From JAJFJD01 sp965228975 (GTDB taxonomy: Bacteria; Pseudomonadota; Alphaproteobacteria; UBA8366), in contig OZ245851.1 of NCBI GenBank assembly GCA_965228975.1, positions 3,844,001 to 3,908,000 on the forward strand: a stretch of 64,000 nt of DNA, given 5' to 3'. The position numbers and the translations under genes are program-made. The notes under the pieces are model-generated. The model did no database searches and was not told where the DNA came from. It worked only from the letters and a program-made list of their open reading frames with translations. Shown here one piece after another: positions 25,462 to 33,822 of this stretch. Each line of letters begins with the position of its first letter. The stretch's first letter is position 1.

Positions 25462-26331
25462 ATGGCTGGAAACGACCGCGATATGCCCCCGGAAATGAGC
25501 CCCGAAGCGGCGCTGCGCTGGCTCACCGAGATGGGCGCAGACGAAGCGATCGCCGACGTACCGGTCGACCGTTTCGCTACGCCGGCTCCGGCCCAAACCA
25601 CCCCGCCGCAGCATGCTGGAACCCAGCCGCCCGGCGCGTCGCAGCCCGCGCAAGCGCGCCCGGCGGTCGCGGCTTCACCGGACCTGGTGGCGCCGGCACA
25701 GGGGGCGGCGGACGCGTCAAGCGCCGCATCGGCCGCCAAGACGCTGGACGAGTTGCGGGAGGCCGTCGCCGCCTTCGAGGGATGCGCCCTGAAATTCACC
25801 GCGACCAACACGGTGTTTTCGGATGGCCATGCGGACTCCGCGGTGATGTTCGTCGGCGAAGCGCCCGGCGTCGAAGAGGACCGACGGGGCAAACCCTTCG
25901 TCGGCGCCAGCGGCAAGTTGCTGGACCAAATGCTTGCCCCGATCGGGTTGGCGCGCGGCGAGCACGGCGAAAAAGGCGCCTATATCTCCAACATCCTGTT
26001 CTGGCGGCCACCGGGAAACCGAAGCCCGACCACCGCGGAAATCGCCGCCTGCATGCCCTTTATCCGCCGACATATCGAACTCGCCGCGCCGAAGGTACTG
26101 GTCTATCTCGGCGGCACCGCGGCCAAGACCATGCTCGACCGCACCGAAGGCATCATGCGCCTGCGCGGCAAGTGGTACGAACACTATTCGCCGGGCCTCG
26201 ACGCGCCGATACCAGCTATTGCGACCTTCCATCCCGCTTATTTGTTGCGGCAACCAGGTCAAAAAAGAGAGTCCTGGTGTGATTTACTTAGTCTTCGTTC
26301 GAAATTAAATGAAATTATTAATAATAATTAA
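25462..26331 (+). CDS. Family-4-like uracil-DNA glycosylase lacking Fe-S cysteines
   Basis: A 289-residue uracil-DNA glycosylase, which would excise uracil from DNA. Residues 1-~95 are a low-complexity Ala/Pro-rich extension. The core holds GEAPG (132-136), NRSP after WRPPG, and HPAYLLR (257-263). Family-4 enzymes carry four cysteines for a [4Fe-4S] cluster; here only C108 and C197 are at likely positions, with W181 where the third is usual (NILFWRPP rather than a Cys), so the cluster is probably absent. The ATG at 25462 is chosen because of the GAGGACGG site; a TTG at 25429 is less likely. The last codons (KLNEIINNN) run into AT-rich DNA. Confidence 0.85.
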   Translation: MAGNDRDMPPEMSPEAALRWLTEMGADEAIADVPVDRFATPAPAQTTPPQHAGTQPPGASQPAQARPAVAASPDLVAPAQGAADASSAASAAKTLDELREAVAAFEGCALKFTATNTVFSDGHADSAVMFVGEAPGVEEDRRGKPFVGASGKLLDQMLAPIGLARGEHGEKGAYISNILFWRPPGNRSPTTAEIAACMPFIRRHIELAAPKVLVYLGGTAAKTMLDRTEGIMRLRGKWYEHYSPGLDAPIPAIATFHPAYLLRQPGQKRESWCDLLSLRSKLNEIINNN

Positions 26332-26392
26332 CCATATTTTCTTCAGTAAATCAGTTGTTCATAAATCTATACTAATTCTTTATCCCTAATGC

Positions 26393-26421
26393 TTGCGATT
26401 TGAGTAGAAATTCGCGATAAT
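26393..26421 (+). promoter_or_regulatory. Candidate promoter of the lytic transglycosylase gene, overlapped by a dyad
   Basis: TTGCGA (26393-26398), 17 nt, GATAAT (26416-26421), a 4/6 and a 5/6 match. A perfect 9-bp dyad, TGAGTAGAA (26401-26409) and TTCTACTCA (26421-26429), begins in the spacer and flanks the -10. A small GGGG-TAAAA-CCCC hairpin (26448-26460) lies in the presumed leader, 12 nt before the ATG. The placement is that of an operator. Confidence 0.5.
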
Positions 26422-26472
26422 TCTACTCATAAAGACTTAGGGGAGCTGGGGTAAAACCCCTTCAAATTGACC

Positions 26473-28611
26473 ATGCCAAGGTTCACGGAAACGCGCGACG
26501 CCGTCCGTTTGATCGCCCTATTTTCGGCCATCAGCTTTGCTACCGCCGCAACCGCGGCGGAGGATCTGGAATTCTATGATTCCAGCGATAAGCCGGTTCC
26601 CGGCTTCCTGATGACCACACCGGACACAGACGTGTCCGTCCCGACAAGTTCGGTTCGGTCCATGCTGCGGCAGCTTTCCCGCAACGAAGCCGCGCGCATC
26701 CGCGCTTCCAAAGACTCCGAGCCTCGAGCCAGGGCCAACCCGGGCGACGACTATCGCGCCGTCGGCGAGAATGCCGATCAGGCCGCCGAGGCGACGGGAG
26801 ACTTCGCAATTACCGCACCCCCGATCGCAACACAGGCGCCGCTGACCGCCGCAGGCGTGATCCAAACACCGGACCCGGCGCAAATCGCCAATCTGCCGGC
26901 GCAAGACGCGACGCCCATGTCCGGCGTCGATCTGCCGCGTATCCTGTCTGCATCGGATGCGGCGCTGTACCAACGGATCTTCGACCTGCAGGAGCGGAAG
27001 CGCTGGCGCCAAGCGGACAAGTTGATCAAGAAATTGTCGAACCCTGTACTCCTCGGCCATGTCAGATTCCAACGGCTGATGCATCGCAACTATCGCTCCC
27101 GCTACAAGGAACTGCGGGACTGGATGGTGCGATACCGCGATCATCCCGGCGCGGAACAGGTCTACAAATTGGCGCTCAAGCGACGGCCGAAGAATTACCG
27201 CCGGCCGCCGCAGCCGGTCCGTGAGAAATTCGTCGTACAACAGACGCGCCGCGACCGTTACGAGGGCCGCACCGGTTATCACCGATTGAGTTCCTGGAAA
27301 CGGCGCTATGTCCGGACCACGCAACGCCGCATCCGCAATCATCTGTATCGCGGCCGCACGACGCGAGCCCTCAGGCTTCTCAACCGGTCGAAAACCCGGC
27401 GCGTCTTCGATGCGGTCAGCCTCGACGAAAGCCGCGCGCAGGTCGCCGGCGGCCTGTTCCACATGGGCAAGGCCAAGAAAGCCCTGGAACTCGCCTCTCC
27501 GGCGGGCAAGCGGTCCGGCGCCGCGGTGCCGATGGCCCATTGGTGGGCCGGGCTCGCCGCATGGCGACTTGGCGACGCCGAGTTGGCGGCATGGCATTTC
27601 GGCGCCATGTCCGACGGCAAGCTTCGCTCGAACTGGACCCGGTCGGCCGCGGCATTCTGGGCCGGGCGCGCCTATCTGGTGAGCCGACAACCCGACCGCG
27701 TGAACTACTACTTGAAGAAGGCCGCGCGGTATCCGCGCACATTCTACGGCCTGCTGGCGATCCGGTCGCTCGGAACCGAGCCGTCCTACGATTGGTCACT
27801 TCCCGCACCGACCGGCGACGCCTGGCAGGCCCTGCAGGAAAAACCGCATGTGAAGCGCGCGGTCGCCCTGCTGCAGGTCGACGAGGTGGGCCGGGCGGAA
27901 AAGGAACTGAAGCGGATCGGCGGCGCCCTTTCGCCCGAGATGGCGCGGGTTCTGGTGTCGGTTTCGGTGCGCCACAATCTGCCGTCGCTGTCGCTGCGCG
28001 TGGGCGACATGCTGCATTACCGCGACAACGAGACCTACGATTCGGCCCTCTACCCGCTGCCCGAATGGGAACCGTCGAACGGCTTCACCATCGACCGCGC
28101 CTTGCTATACGCGGTGATGCGGCAGGAATCGCGCTTCCGCATCCGGGCCAAGAGCCGGGCCGGCGCGCGCGGCCTGATGCAGTTGATGCCGCGCACCGCC
28201 AGCTATATGGCGGGCAAGCGGTTCCGCGGATCGCGGCGGGGCCAGCTCTTCGACCCCGAACTGAACATGACGCTGGGTCAGAAATACGTTCATCATCTGC
28301 TGGAAGACCCCAACATCGACGGCGATCTGTTCTACACGGTCGCGGCGTATAACGGGGGTCCCGGCAACCTGCGCAAATGGCGGCGGCGCAATGACTATCA
28401 GGGCGACCCGCTGCTGTTCATCGAGAGCATCCCGCTCAGCGAAACCCGTGACTATGTCGAGCGCGTCTTGACCAATCTTTGGATCTATCGCTACCGTCTC
28501 GGTCAGCCCGCGCCGTCGCTCGACGCCATTGCATCCGGCGAGTGGCCGAGCTACACCTCGCTCGACAGCAAGCCGAGCAGCTATGCGAGCAAAAACGCCA
28601 CGGGACTCTGA
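26473..28611 (+). CDS. Soluble lytic murein transglycosylase (SLT family)
   Basis: A 712-residue periplasmic enzyme that would cleave peptidoglycan glycan strands, leaving 1,6-anhydro ends. Signal peptide in the first ~30 residues (LIALFSAISFATAATAAED). A linker to ~150 is followed by a long helical superhelix as in Slt70 (repeat-like TRALRLLNRS, YYLKKAARYP), then the C-terminal SLT domain: catalytic Glu in VMRQESRF, then GARGLMQLMP, AAYNGGPGNL and the closing ESIPLSETRDYVERV. The ATG at 26473 is used; a TTG two codons earlier is less likely. The stop overlaps or abuts the moaB start region by 5 nt spacing. Confidence 0.92.
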   Translation: MPRFTETRDAVRLIALFSAISFATAATAAEDLEFYDSSDKPVPGFLMTTPDTDVSVPTSSVRSMLRQLSRNEAARIRASKDSEPRARANPGDDYRAVGENADQAAEATGDFAITAPPIATQAPLTAAGVIQTPDPAQIANLPAQDATPMSGVDLPRILSASDAALYQRIFDLQERKRWRQADKLIKKLSNPVLLGHVRFQRLMHRNYRSRYKELRDWMVRYRDHPGAEQVYKLALKRRPKNYRRPPQPVREKFVVQQTRRDRYEGRTGYHRLSSWKRRYVRTTQRRIRNHLYRGRTTRALRLLNRSKTRRVFDAVSLDESRAQVAGGLFHMGKAKKALELASPAGKRSGAAVPMAHWWAGLAAWRLGDAELAAWHFGAMSDGKLRSNWTRSAAAFWAGRAYLVSRQPDRVNYYLKKAARYPRTFYGLLAIRSLGTEPSYDWSLPAPTGDAWQALQEKPHVKRAVALLQVDEVGRAEKELKRIGGALSPEMARVLVSVSVRHNLPSLSLRVGDMLHYRDNETYDSALYPLPEWEPSNGFTIDRALLYAVMRQESRFRIRAKSRAGARGLMQLMPRTASYMAGKRFRGSRRGQLFDPELNMTLGQKYVHHLLEDPNIDGDLFYTVAAYNGGPGNLRKWRRRNDYQGDPLLFIESIPLSETRDYVERVLTNLWIYRYRLGQPAPSLDAIASGEWPSYTSLDSKPSSYASKNATGL

Positions 28612-28616
28612 GCAAC

Positions 28617-29144
28617 GTGCCACTGGATGAAAAACGGCCCTTCCTACCCGTAAACATCGCAGTCCTGACCGTTTCCGATACGCGAACGGAAGCCGACGAT
28701 CGGTCGGGCGATACCCTTGTCGAACGGCTGCAGAAGGCCGGGCACACCCTGGCGGCGCGCAAGATCGTCAAGGACGAAGCCGACACCATCGCCGACACCT
28801 TGGCGGGCTGGGTCGCCGATCCGGAGATCGACGTGGTGATCGCCACCGGCGGCACCGGCGTCACCGGCCGCGACGTCACGCCGGAGGCCTTCGACCGAAT
28901 TTGCGAGAAGGATATCCCCGGCTTCGGCGAGTTGTTCCGCTGGGTCAGTTACCAGAAGATCGGCACGTCGACGATCCAAAGCCGCGCCATGGCCGGCGTC
29001 GCACAGGGCACTTACCTGTTCGCGCTGCCGGGATCGACCGGGGCGTGCCGCGATGCCTGGGATGAAATCCTGGTGCACCAGCTCGATAACCGCTACCGGC
29101 CCTGCAACTTCGTCGAACTGATGCCGCGCCTGCAGGAAACCTAG
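28617..29144 (+). CDS. moaB: Molybdenum cofactor biosynthesis protein MoaB
   Basis: MoaB/MogA-family proteins adenylylate molybdopterin (or are linked to that step) before molybdate insertion. The 175-residue protein carries the MoCF-binding signature: VLTVSDTR, ATGGTGVTGRDVTPEA, IQSRAMAG and LPGSTGACRDAWDE. Length matches E. coli MoaB (about 170). The GTG at 28617 gives VPLDEKRPFLPVNIAVLTV, the usual MoaB start context; earlier in-frame codons lie inside the transglycosylase gene. Its TAG at 29142-29144 overlaps the opposite-strand TAG of the next gene within CTAG. Confidence 0.9.
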   Translation: MPLDEKRPFLPVNIAVLTVSDTRTEADDRSGDTLVERLQKAGHTLAARKIVKDEADTIADTLAGWVADPEIDVVIATGGTGVTGRDVTPEAFDRICEKDIPGFGELFRWVSYQKIGTSTIQSRAMAGVAQGTYLFALPGSTGACRDAWDEILVHQLDNRYRPCNFVELMPRLQET

Positions 29145-29734
29145 CGCCGACCACGCCGCTGCATGTCCCGCCAACGGGCCAACCCCGCCCCGTCATCGAC
29201 ATCCGTCAACGTTTCCAACATCGCCGTCGTCACCCTAGGTCCGAGCAACCGGCGCGTGTCCGCCAGGGCGTGTTCGGTCGACCAACGCACCGGCCCGGCA
29301 AGCCGTGGCGTGAACGGCCGCCGCCGCAACCCGATCAGCCAGTAGCCGCCGTCGTCCGCCGGTCCGAAGACCGCCTGATGATCGCCGAGCCGGGCGAAGG
29401 CTTCGGCGATATGCCGTGGCTCGATACCCGGAATGTCGGTTCCGATGATGACGACCGGACCCGGCGGCATGGTCCGCATCACCCGGTCCATGCGGTCACC
29501 GAGGTCTCCGGTGCCTTGCGCGATACGGGGAATGCCGGCGGGCCAGCCGCCGTCTCCCGGCGTCACGGCCAGCACGGTGTCCCAGCGATGGTCCCGCGCC
29601 AGCCGCCGGGTGATTCGCCGCATCGTGTTGACGTAGAACCGCAAGGCCGCGACCGGTCCGATATCGCGGGCAAGCCGGGTCTTCACCGTGCCCAGCCGCG
29701 GCGCCTTCGCGAATATGACGAGGCGCGGCCTCAC
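29141..29734 (-). CDS. TIGR04282-type glycosyltransferase-family protein (DUF2064)
   Basis: A 197-residue protein of the TIGR04282/DUF2064 family, a GT-A-like nucleotidyl/glycosyl-transferase fold. Seen: VIFAKAPRLGTVKTRLA at the N-terminus (P-loop-like, as in nucleotidyltransferases), IGTDIPG (the DxD-like site) and GPADDGGYWLIGL. The GTG start at 29734 overlaps the upstream gene's stop (GTGA), so it is coupled to the TIGR04283-type gene. The pair is often annotated as arsenosugar biosynthesis glycosyltransferases, but no ars gene is in the window, so that role is not supported here. Confidence 0.82.
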   Translation of the reverse strand: MRPRLVIFAKAPRLGTVKTRLARDIGPVAALRFYVNTMRRITRRLARDHRWDTVLAVTPGDGGWPAGIPRIAQGTGDLGDRMDRVMRTMPPGPVVIIGTDIPGIEPRHIAEAFARLGDHQAVFGPADDGGYWLIGLRRRPFTPRLAGPVRWSTEHALADTRRLLGPRVTTAMLETLTDVDDGAGLARWRDMQRRGRR

Positions 29735-30417
29735 CCGTAGAGCTTGACGATGGCGCGCGGCGGGACGCCGAGGAAATAGAGCGTCAGGCAGCACAAATTG
29801 CGGAGCGGCCGCAGGATGTAGCCATCCCGCCGGTAGCGCACCGCCGACGTGACGGCGGCGCTGGGCAGGGCCGTCAGGCGGCGCCATCCGACACGCCGCA
29901 CCAGGTCGACATCTTCCATCAGCGGCACCGGCTTGAACCCACCCAGCCGCTGGTACAGCGCGCGGGAAATCAGCAACCCCTGATCGCCGTAGGGCAGGCG
30001 AAACAGCCGGCAGCGCAAGGCAACCAGCATCTCCAGCCAGCGCGCGCCCGCCGACCGGTCGTCGAGGCGGTACCGGAAGTATCCGGCCCGATCCGCATTC
30101 TCCGGGTCCTCGATGAAGTCCCGGACCACCGAGTCCCAGCCGGGCTCCAATGCGGTATCCGCATGCAGGAACAACAGCCAGTCGCCCCGCGCCGCATCCG
30201 CCGCGGCGGCAAGCTGGTTCCCGCGCCCTTTTTCCGCCGGCATGAAGACCGCGCCGGACTCCTCGGCGATCCGGGCCGTCTCGTCGCTCGATCCGCCGTC
30301 GGCGAAGATCACCTCGGACAACAGGTCGAGCGCCGAAAACGCGCCGACCGCCGGCAACGACTCCCGCAACGCTGCCGCTGCGTTCAAGGTCGGAATGATG
30401 ACGCTGATCTTGCCCAT
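29731..30417 (-). CDS. TIGR04283-type family-2 glycosyltransferase
   Basis: A 228-residue glycosyltransferase-2 family protein. The GT-A core has ISVIIPTLNAA at the N-terminus, FADGGSSDETA, and a metal site in FLHADTAL; a later LMEDVDLVRRVG carries the ED motif. The C-terminal LCCLTLYFLGV may be a membrane-associated helix. The ATG at 30417 (MGKISVIIPTL) is the natural start; the open frame runs far upstream through the opposite-strand radical SAM gene and is a shadow there. It leads a two-gene operon with the TIGR04282-type gene and is divergent from the radical SAM gene across 84 bp. Confidence 0.88.
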   Translation of the reverse strand: MGKISVIIPTLNAAAALRESLPAVGAFSALDLLSEVIFADGGSSDETARIAEESGAVFMPAEKGRGNQLAAAADAARGDWLLFLHADTALEPGWDSVVRDFIEDPENADRAGYFRYRLDDRSAGARWLEMLVALRCRLFRLPYGDQGLLISRALYQRLGGFKPVPLMEDVDLVRRVGWRRLTALPSAAVTSAVRYRRDGYILRPLRNLCCLTLYFLGVPPRAIVKLYG

Positions 30418-30501
30418 GGCCGGATATGTAGCACGCCATCCCCCAACGGCCATCCTCAGAATCATGTTGAATGTTCTTCTTTTGTTCCATATCGTCTTCG
30501 G

Positions 30502-31581
30502 ATGGACGATATCCTGCCCGATCTGCCGCGGAAGGGACGCGGGGCCGTCAGCAACAAGACGGGGCGCTTCGAAGCCCACGACCATGTGCGGGTCGACGAC
30601 GGCTGGCCGGGCGACGACGAGGATCCGCCCCCGCTCCGCACGACGCTCGGCGTCGACACGGCGCGGCACGTGATCACCTACAACACGTCGCCGGACGTCC
30701 CGTTCGACCGTTCGATCAATCCCTACCGGGGCTGCGAGCATGGCTGCGTCTATTGTTTCGCCCGGCCGACCCACGCCTATTACGGCCTGTCGCCGGGACT
30801 CGATTTCGAAAGCCGGCTGTTCTACAAGCCCGATGTGGCGGATGTGCTGCGCCGCGAGTTGCGCGACCCGAAGTACAAACCGGCGAAGATCGCGCTCGGC
30901 ACCAATACCGATCCGTATCAACCGATCGACCGCGAGAAGCAACTCATGCGGCAGATTCTGTTGGTGCTGCGAGAATTCAACCACCCGGTCACCATCGTCA
31001 CGAAGTCCGCGTTGATACTGCGCGACCTGGACATCCTGGCCGACATGGCCTCGCGCAACCTGGCCTCCGTCGCCCTGTCGATCACCACGCTCGACCGCCA
31101 CGTCGCGCGCGTCATGGAACCCCGCGCCTCGACCCCCGCGAAACGGCTCGCCGCGCTGAAGGGGTTGAGCGAGGCCGGTGTGCCGACGAGCGTCTTGGCC
31201 GCACCCATGATCCCCGTGATCAACGATATGGAGCTGGAGCGAATCCTCGAGGCGGCCGCCGAGGCAGGTGCACAGGGCGCCGGATATATCCTGCTGCGCC
31301 TGCCTCTCGAAATCCGCCACTTGTTCGAAGAATGGCTGCACGCCCACTTCCCCGACCGCGCCAAGCATGTGATGTCGCTGATCCGAGACACCCGGAACGG
31401 CGGTTCTTATCAATCCGAATGGGGTGTGCGCATGCGCGGGACAGGCAGTTACGCGGACCTCCTGCGCAAGCGTCACCGCCTGGCAACGAAACGGTTCGGC
31501 CTCGGCGGCCGGGACCGGCCGCTCGACACTTCGAAATTTCAGCCGCCGCCGCAGGCGGGCGACCAACTTTCCCTGTTGTAA
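30502..31581 (+). CDS. PA0069-family radical SAM protein
   Basis: A 359-residue radical SAM enzyme of the SplB-like PA0069 family, function not established. The cluster motif is CEHGCVYC (CxxxCxxC) near residue 77, followed by ARPTHAYYGLSPGLDFESR, ALGTNTDPYQPIDR and a C-terminal YILLRLPLE, all family hallmarks. The ATG at 30502 gives MDDILPDLPRKGRGA, a typical N-terminus (...GRGA...). The frame is open further upstream but there overlaps the TIGR04283-type gene on the other strand. It ends 63 nt before the antiporter gene. Confidence 0.85.
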   Translation: MDDILPDLPRKGRGAVSNKTGRFEAHDHVRVDDGWPGDDEDPPPLRTTLGVDTARHVITYNTSPDVPFDRSINPYRGCEHGCVYCFARPTHAYYGLSPGLDFESRLFYKPDVADVLRRELRDPKYKPAKIALGTNTDPYQPIDREKQLMRQILLVLREFNHPVTIVTKSALILRDLDILADMASRNLASVALSITTLDRHVARVMEPRASTPAKRLAALKGLSEAGVPTSVLAAPMIPVINDMELERILEAAAEAGAQGAGYILLRLPLEIRHLFEEWLHAHFPDRAKHVMSLIRDTRNGGSYQSEWGVRMRGTGSYADLLRKRHRLATKRFGLGGRDRPLDTSKFQPPPQAGDQLSLL

Positions 31582-31644
31582 GCGCGCGAATCACGGCAAA
31601 AGATTAACGTCAAGGCAACGCTGTGCTGCTAGGATTTCGCCGCA

Positions 31645-33231
31645 ATGGAAGGCCTTCAGGAACTTACCGGCATTACGATCGTCGCCCTGGCAGCGATGAT
31701 GTGCGGCATGGCGATGACGTGGCTCAGACAGCCGGCGATCGTCGGCTACATCCTGGCCGGCGTGATCCTTGGCCCGACCGGCTTCGAGCTGGTGCAGAAC
31801 CGCGAGCAGGTCCATTTCCTCGCCGAACTCGGCGTCCTAATGCTTCTCTATTTCATCGGCATGGAATTGTCGCTGCGCAGCTTCCGCCGCATGTGGCGGC
31901 TCGCGGTCCTGACGACGGCGATGCAGATCACCGTCAGCGTGGGGGCGATGCTGCTGCTGATGTATCTGCTCGGATGGCCGCCGGAACAGGCCGTGCTGTT
32001 CGGCTTCGTGCTCGCGCTCAGCAGCACCGCGGTCGCCGTGCGCATGCTGCAGGATATCGGCGAACTACGCACCCGGGCGGGGCGCATCACCGTCGGCGTC
32101 CTGATCGCGCAGGATCTCGCGGTCGCGCCAATCCTGCTGATCATCGGCAGCATGTCCGGCGGCGACATCTCGCTTTGGGTCTTCGCCAAAGTCTTCGCCG
32201 CCGTCGCCATCCTCACCGGGGTCATCATCTTCCTGAGCGGCCGGCGCAAGATTAACCTGCTGTTCGCCGACCTGTTGGTCAGCAAGCCGGACCTGGCGCC
32301 GCTGATGGCGCTGTGCGCCTGTTTTGGCTTGGCCGCGGCGGCGGGCCTGCTCGGGCTTTCGCCGCCGTTCGGCGCGTTCCTCGCCGGGCTGATCGTCGGC
32401 AACAGCGCGCAACGGCAAGTCGTCTACCAGATGGCCAAGCCGATCGAGAGCATCCTGATGATGATGTTCTTCCTGTCGATCGGGCTGCTGATCGATCTGC
32501 CGTTCCTGTGGGACAACATCGGATTGGTGATCCTGCTTTGGCTGTTCATCACCGTGTTCAAGTCGGCATTGAACATCACCGTGCTGCATCTGCTGGGCGA
32601 ACGGTGGCAGGTCGCCTTCCTGTCGAGCGTCATGCTCGCGCAGATCGGCGAGTTTTCCTTCGTCCTCGGCGCGGCGGCGATCGATCACGCGATCATCAAC
32701 ACGGACATCCACCGGCTTATCGTCGCGGTCACGGTCTTGTCGCTGGTGTCGAGCCCCTTCTATATGGAAAGCGCGCGGCGGCTTCAACGCAGAGCGGCGC
32801 GGCGCATCGATTCGTGGAGCGCCCTGCTGCGGATCATGTATTTCCGCGAATGGCGGTTCACGCGCCGGATCACCGACCGGGTGATGGCCGTGACTTTCCG
32901 GCGGCAGCCGGCCGAGAAACCGAAGGACGACAAGCCCGGTGGGTCCGGCTCGGAAGAGGACGCGTTGCCGGCCGCGCTTGAAGGCCCCGATACCGTCGCC
33001 GAACCGGCGGAGGAGACGGAACCGGCTAAGAAGGTCGAGCCGACGGAACAAGCGGCAAAGCCCGAGACTACGGAGAAATCCGAGACACCGAAACCTACCG
33101 AGACAACGGAGACCCCGGACGATGCCGGACCTGACACTGGAAACCGAATTGGGCGGCCGCGTGGCGGGCGTGGACGAAGCCGGCCGCGGACCGTGGGCGG
33201 GCCCGGTGGTCGCCGCGGCGGCGGTGATTGA
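31645..33231 (+). CDS. Cation:proton antiporter, CPA2 family (KefB/C-like)
   Basis: A 528-residue membrane antiporter, expected to exchange K+ or Na+ for protons. Residues ~1-385 hold about a dozen hydrophobic segments (GYILAGVILGPTGFELV, LGVLMLLYFIGMEL, LSPPFGAFLAGLIVGNS, MMMFFLSIGLLIDL). It has no C-terminal TrkA-N/RCK domain; instead a charged, disordered tail (~420-528) rich in Glu, Pro, Thr and Lys ends in an Arg/Gly-rich run RGGRGRSRPRTVGG. That last part is read in a second frame over the start of rnhB: the genes overlap by 110 bp. The tail may be read-through of a lost stop or a genuine extension. Confidence 0.85.
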   Translation: MEGLQELTGITIVALAAMMCGMAMTWLRQPAIVGYILAGVILGPTGFELVQNREQVHFLAELGVLMLLYFIGMELSLRSFRRMWRLAVLTTAMQITVSVGAMLLLMYLLGWPPEQAVLFGFVLALSSTAVAVRMLQDIGELRTRAGRITVGVLIAQDLAVAPILLIIGSMSGGDISLWVFAKVFAAVAILTGVIIFLSGRRKINLLFADLLVSKPDLAPLMALCACFGLAAAAGLLGLSPPFGAFLAGLIVGNSAQRQVVYQMAKPIESILMMMFFLSIGLLIDLPFLWDNIGLVILLWLFITVFKSALNITVLHLLGERWQVAFLSSVMLAQIGEFSFVLGAAAIDHAIINTDIHRLIVAVTVLSLVSSPFYMESARRLQRRAARRIDSWSALLRIMYFREWRFTRRITDRVMAVTFRRQPAEKPKDDKPGGSGSEEDALPAALEGPDTVAEPAEETEPAKKVEPTEQAAKPETTEKSETPKPTETTETPDDAGPDTGNRIGRPRGGRGRSRPRTVGGPGGRRGGGD

Positions 33232-33724
33232 TCCGATCCGGGTACCGCAGGCGCTGCTCGACCGTCTTGACGATTCCAAAAAACTCAGCCGCGAGACGCG
33301 GGAAGACCTGTTCACTGCGCTAGATGGGCTGATCGACTACGGCGTCGGCATCGCCGACCCGGCCGAGATCGACCGCATCAATATCCTGCAGGCGACCTTC
33401 GTCGCGATGCAGCGCGCGATCGAAGCGCTGCCCGCGCCGCCCGACGCCGCCTTGATCGACGGCAACCGCGCCCCCGACCTGCCCTGTCCTGCGCAAACGA
33501 TCGTCAAGGGCGACGGCCGGTGTCTCTCCATCGCAGCAGCGTCAATCGTCGCCAAAGTAACGCGCGACCGCATGATGGCCGCGCTTGCGGAACAGCACCC
33601 GGGATACGGCTGGGAACGCAATGCCGGATATGGGACGGCGGAACATCAGGCCGCGCTCGAAAAGCTCGGCGTGACCGAACAGCACCGGCAGTCCTTCGCG
33701 CCGATCGCTAGATATTCCAAGTAA
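33122..33724 (+). CDS. rnhB: Ribonuclease HII
   Basis: RNase HII nicks RNA in RNA/DNA hybrids and starts removal of single ribonucleotides from DNA. The 200-residue protein has the catalytic carboxylates in VAGVDEAGRGPWAGPV (DE) and the later D in DAALIDGNRAP, then IVKGDGRCLSIAAASIVAKVTRDR and the Tyr/Gly-rich HPGYGWERNAGYGT. The ATG at 33122 gives MPDLTLETELGGRVAGVDEAGRG, the expected length to the first motif. The start lies inside the antiporter gene, 110 bp before its stop. rnhA, for the other RNase H class, is at 50131. Confidence 0.93.
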   Translation: MPDLTLETELGGRVAGVDEAGRGPWAGPVVAAAAVIDPIRVPQALLDRLDDSKKLSRETREDLFTALDGLIDYGVGIADPAEIDRINILQATFVAMQRAIEALPAPPDAALIDGNRAPDLPCPAQTIVKGDGRCLSIAAASIVAKVTRDRMMAALAEQHPGYGWERNAGYGTAEHQAALEKLGVTEQHRQSFAPIARYSK

Positions 33725-33728
33725 TTTC

Positions 33729-33790
33729 TTAACACAACTCAACATATAGTATGCGTCTCGAAACATTTGACGCAGCGAATCAAGTGAATC
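33729..33790 (+). promoter_or_regulatory. ccrM promoter and GANTC-bearing leader
   Basis: TATAGT at 33745-33750 is a good -10; a TTAAC at 33729-33733 sits near the -35 position and may be a CtrA half-site (TTAA). Transcription would start near 33757, and two GAATC sites, both GANTC, lie downstream at 33777-33781 and 33786-33790. Placing the ccrM start at 33823 puts both in the leader. This mirrors Caulobacter crescentus, where leader GANTC sites damp ccrM transcription. Confidence 0.5.
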
Positions 33791-33822
33791 ATGGTGTCGT
33801 TGCGAACAATGGCGACGGTGCA

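Noticed and set aside
29743..30490. Long frame extending upstream of the TIGR04282-type gene
   Set aside because: This part is a shadow of the TIGR04283-type gene on the same strand in a different frame; the family N-terminus VIFAKAP starts at 29734.
30418..31566. N-terminal extension of the TIGR04283-type gene to 31566
   Set aside because: It runs antisense through the radical SAM gene; MGKISVIIPTL at 30417 is the family start.
33751..33822. ccrM start at 33751 (24 extra codons)
   Set aside because: The first ATG touches the TATAGT -10, so it would precede the transcript start; 33823 gives the usual CcrM length. Not excluded if another promoter is used.
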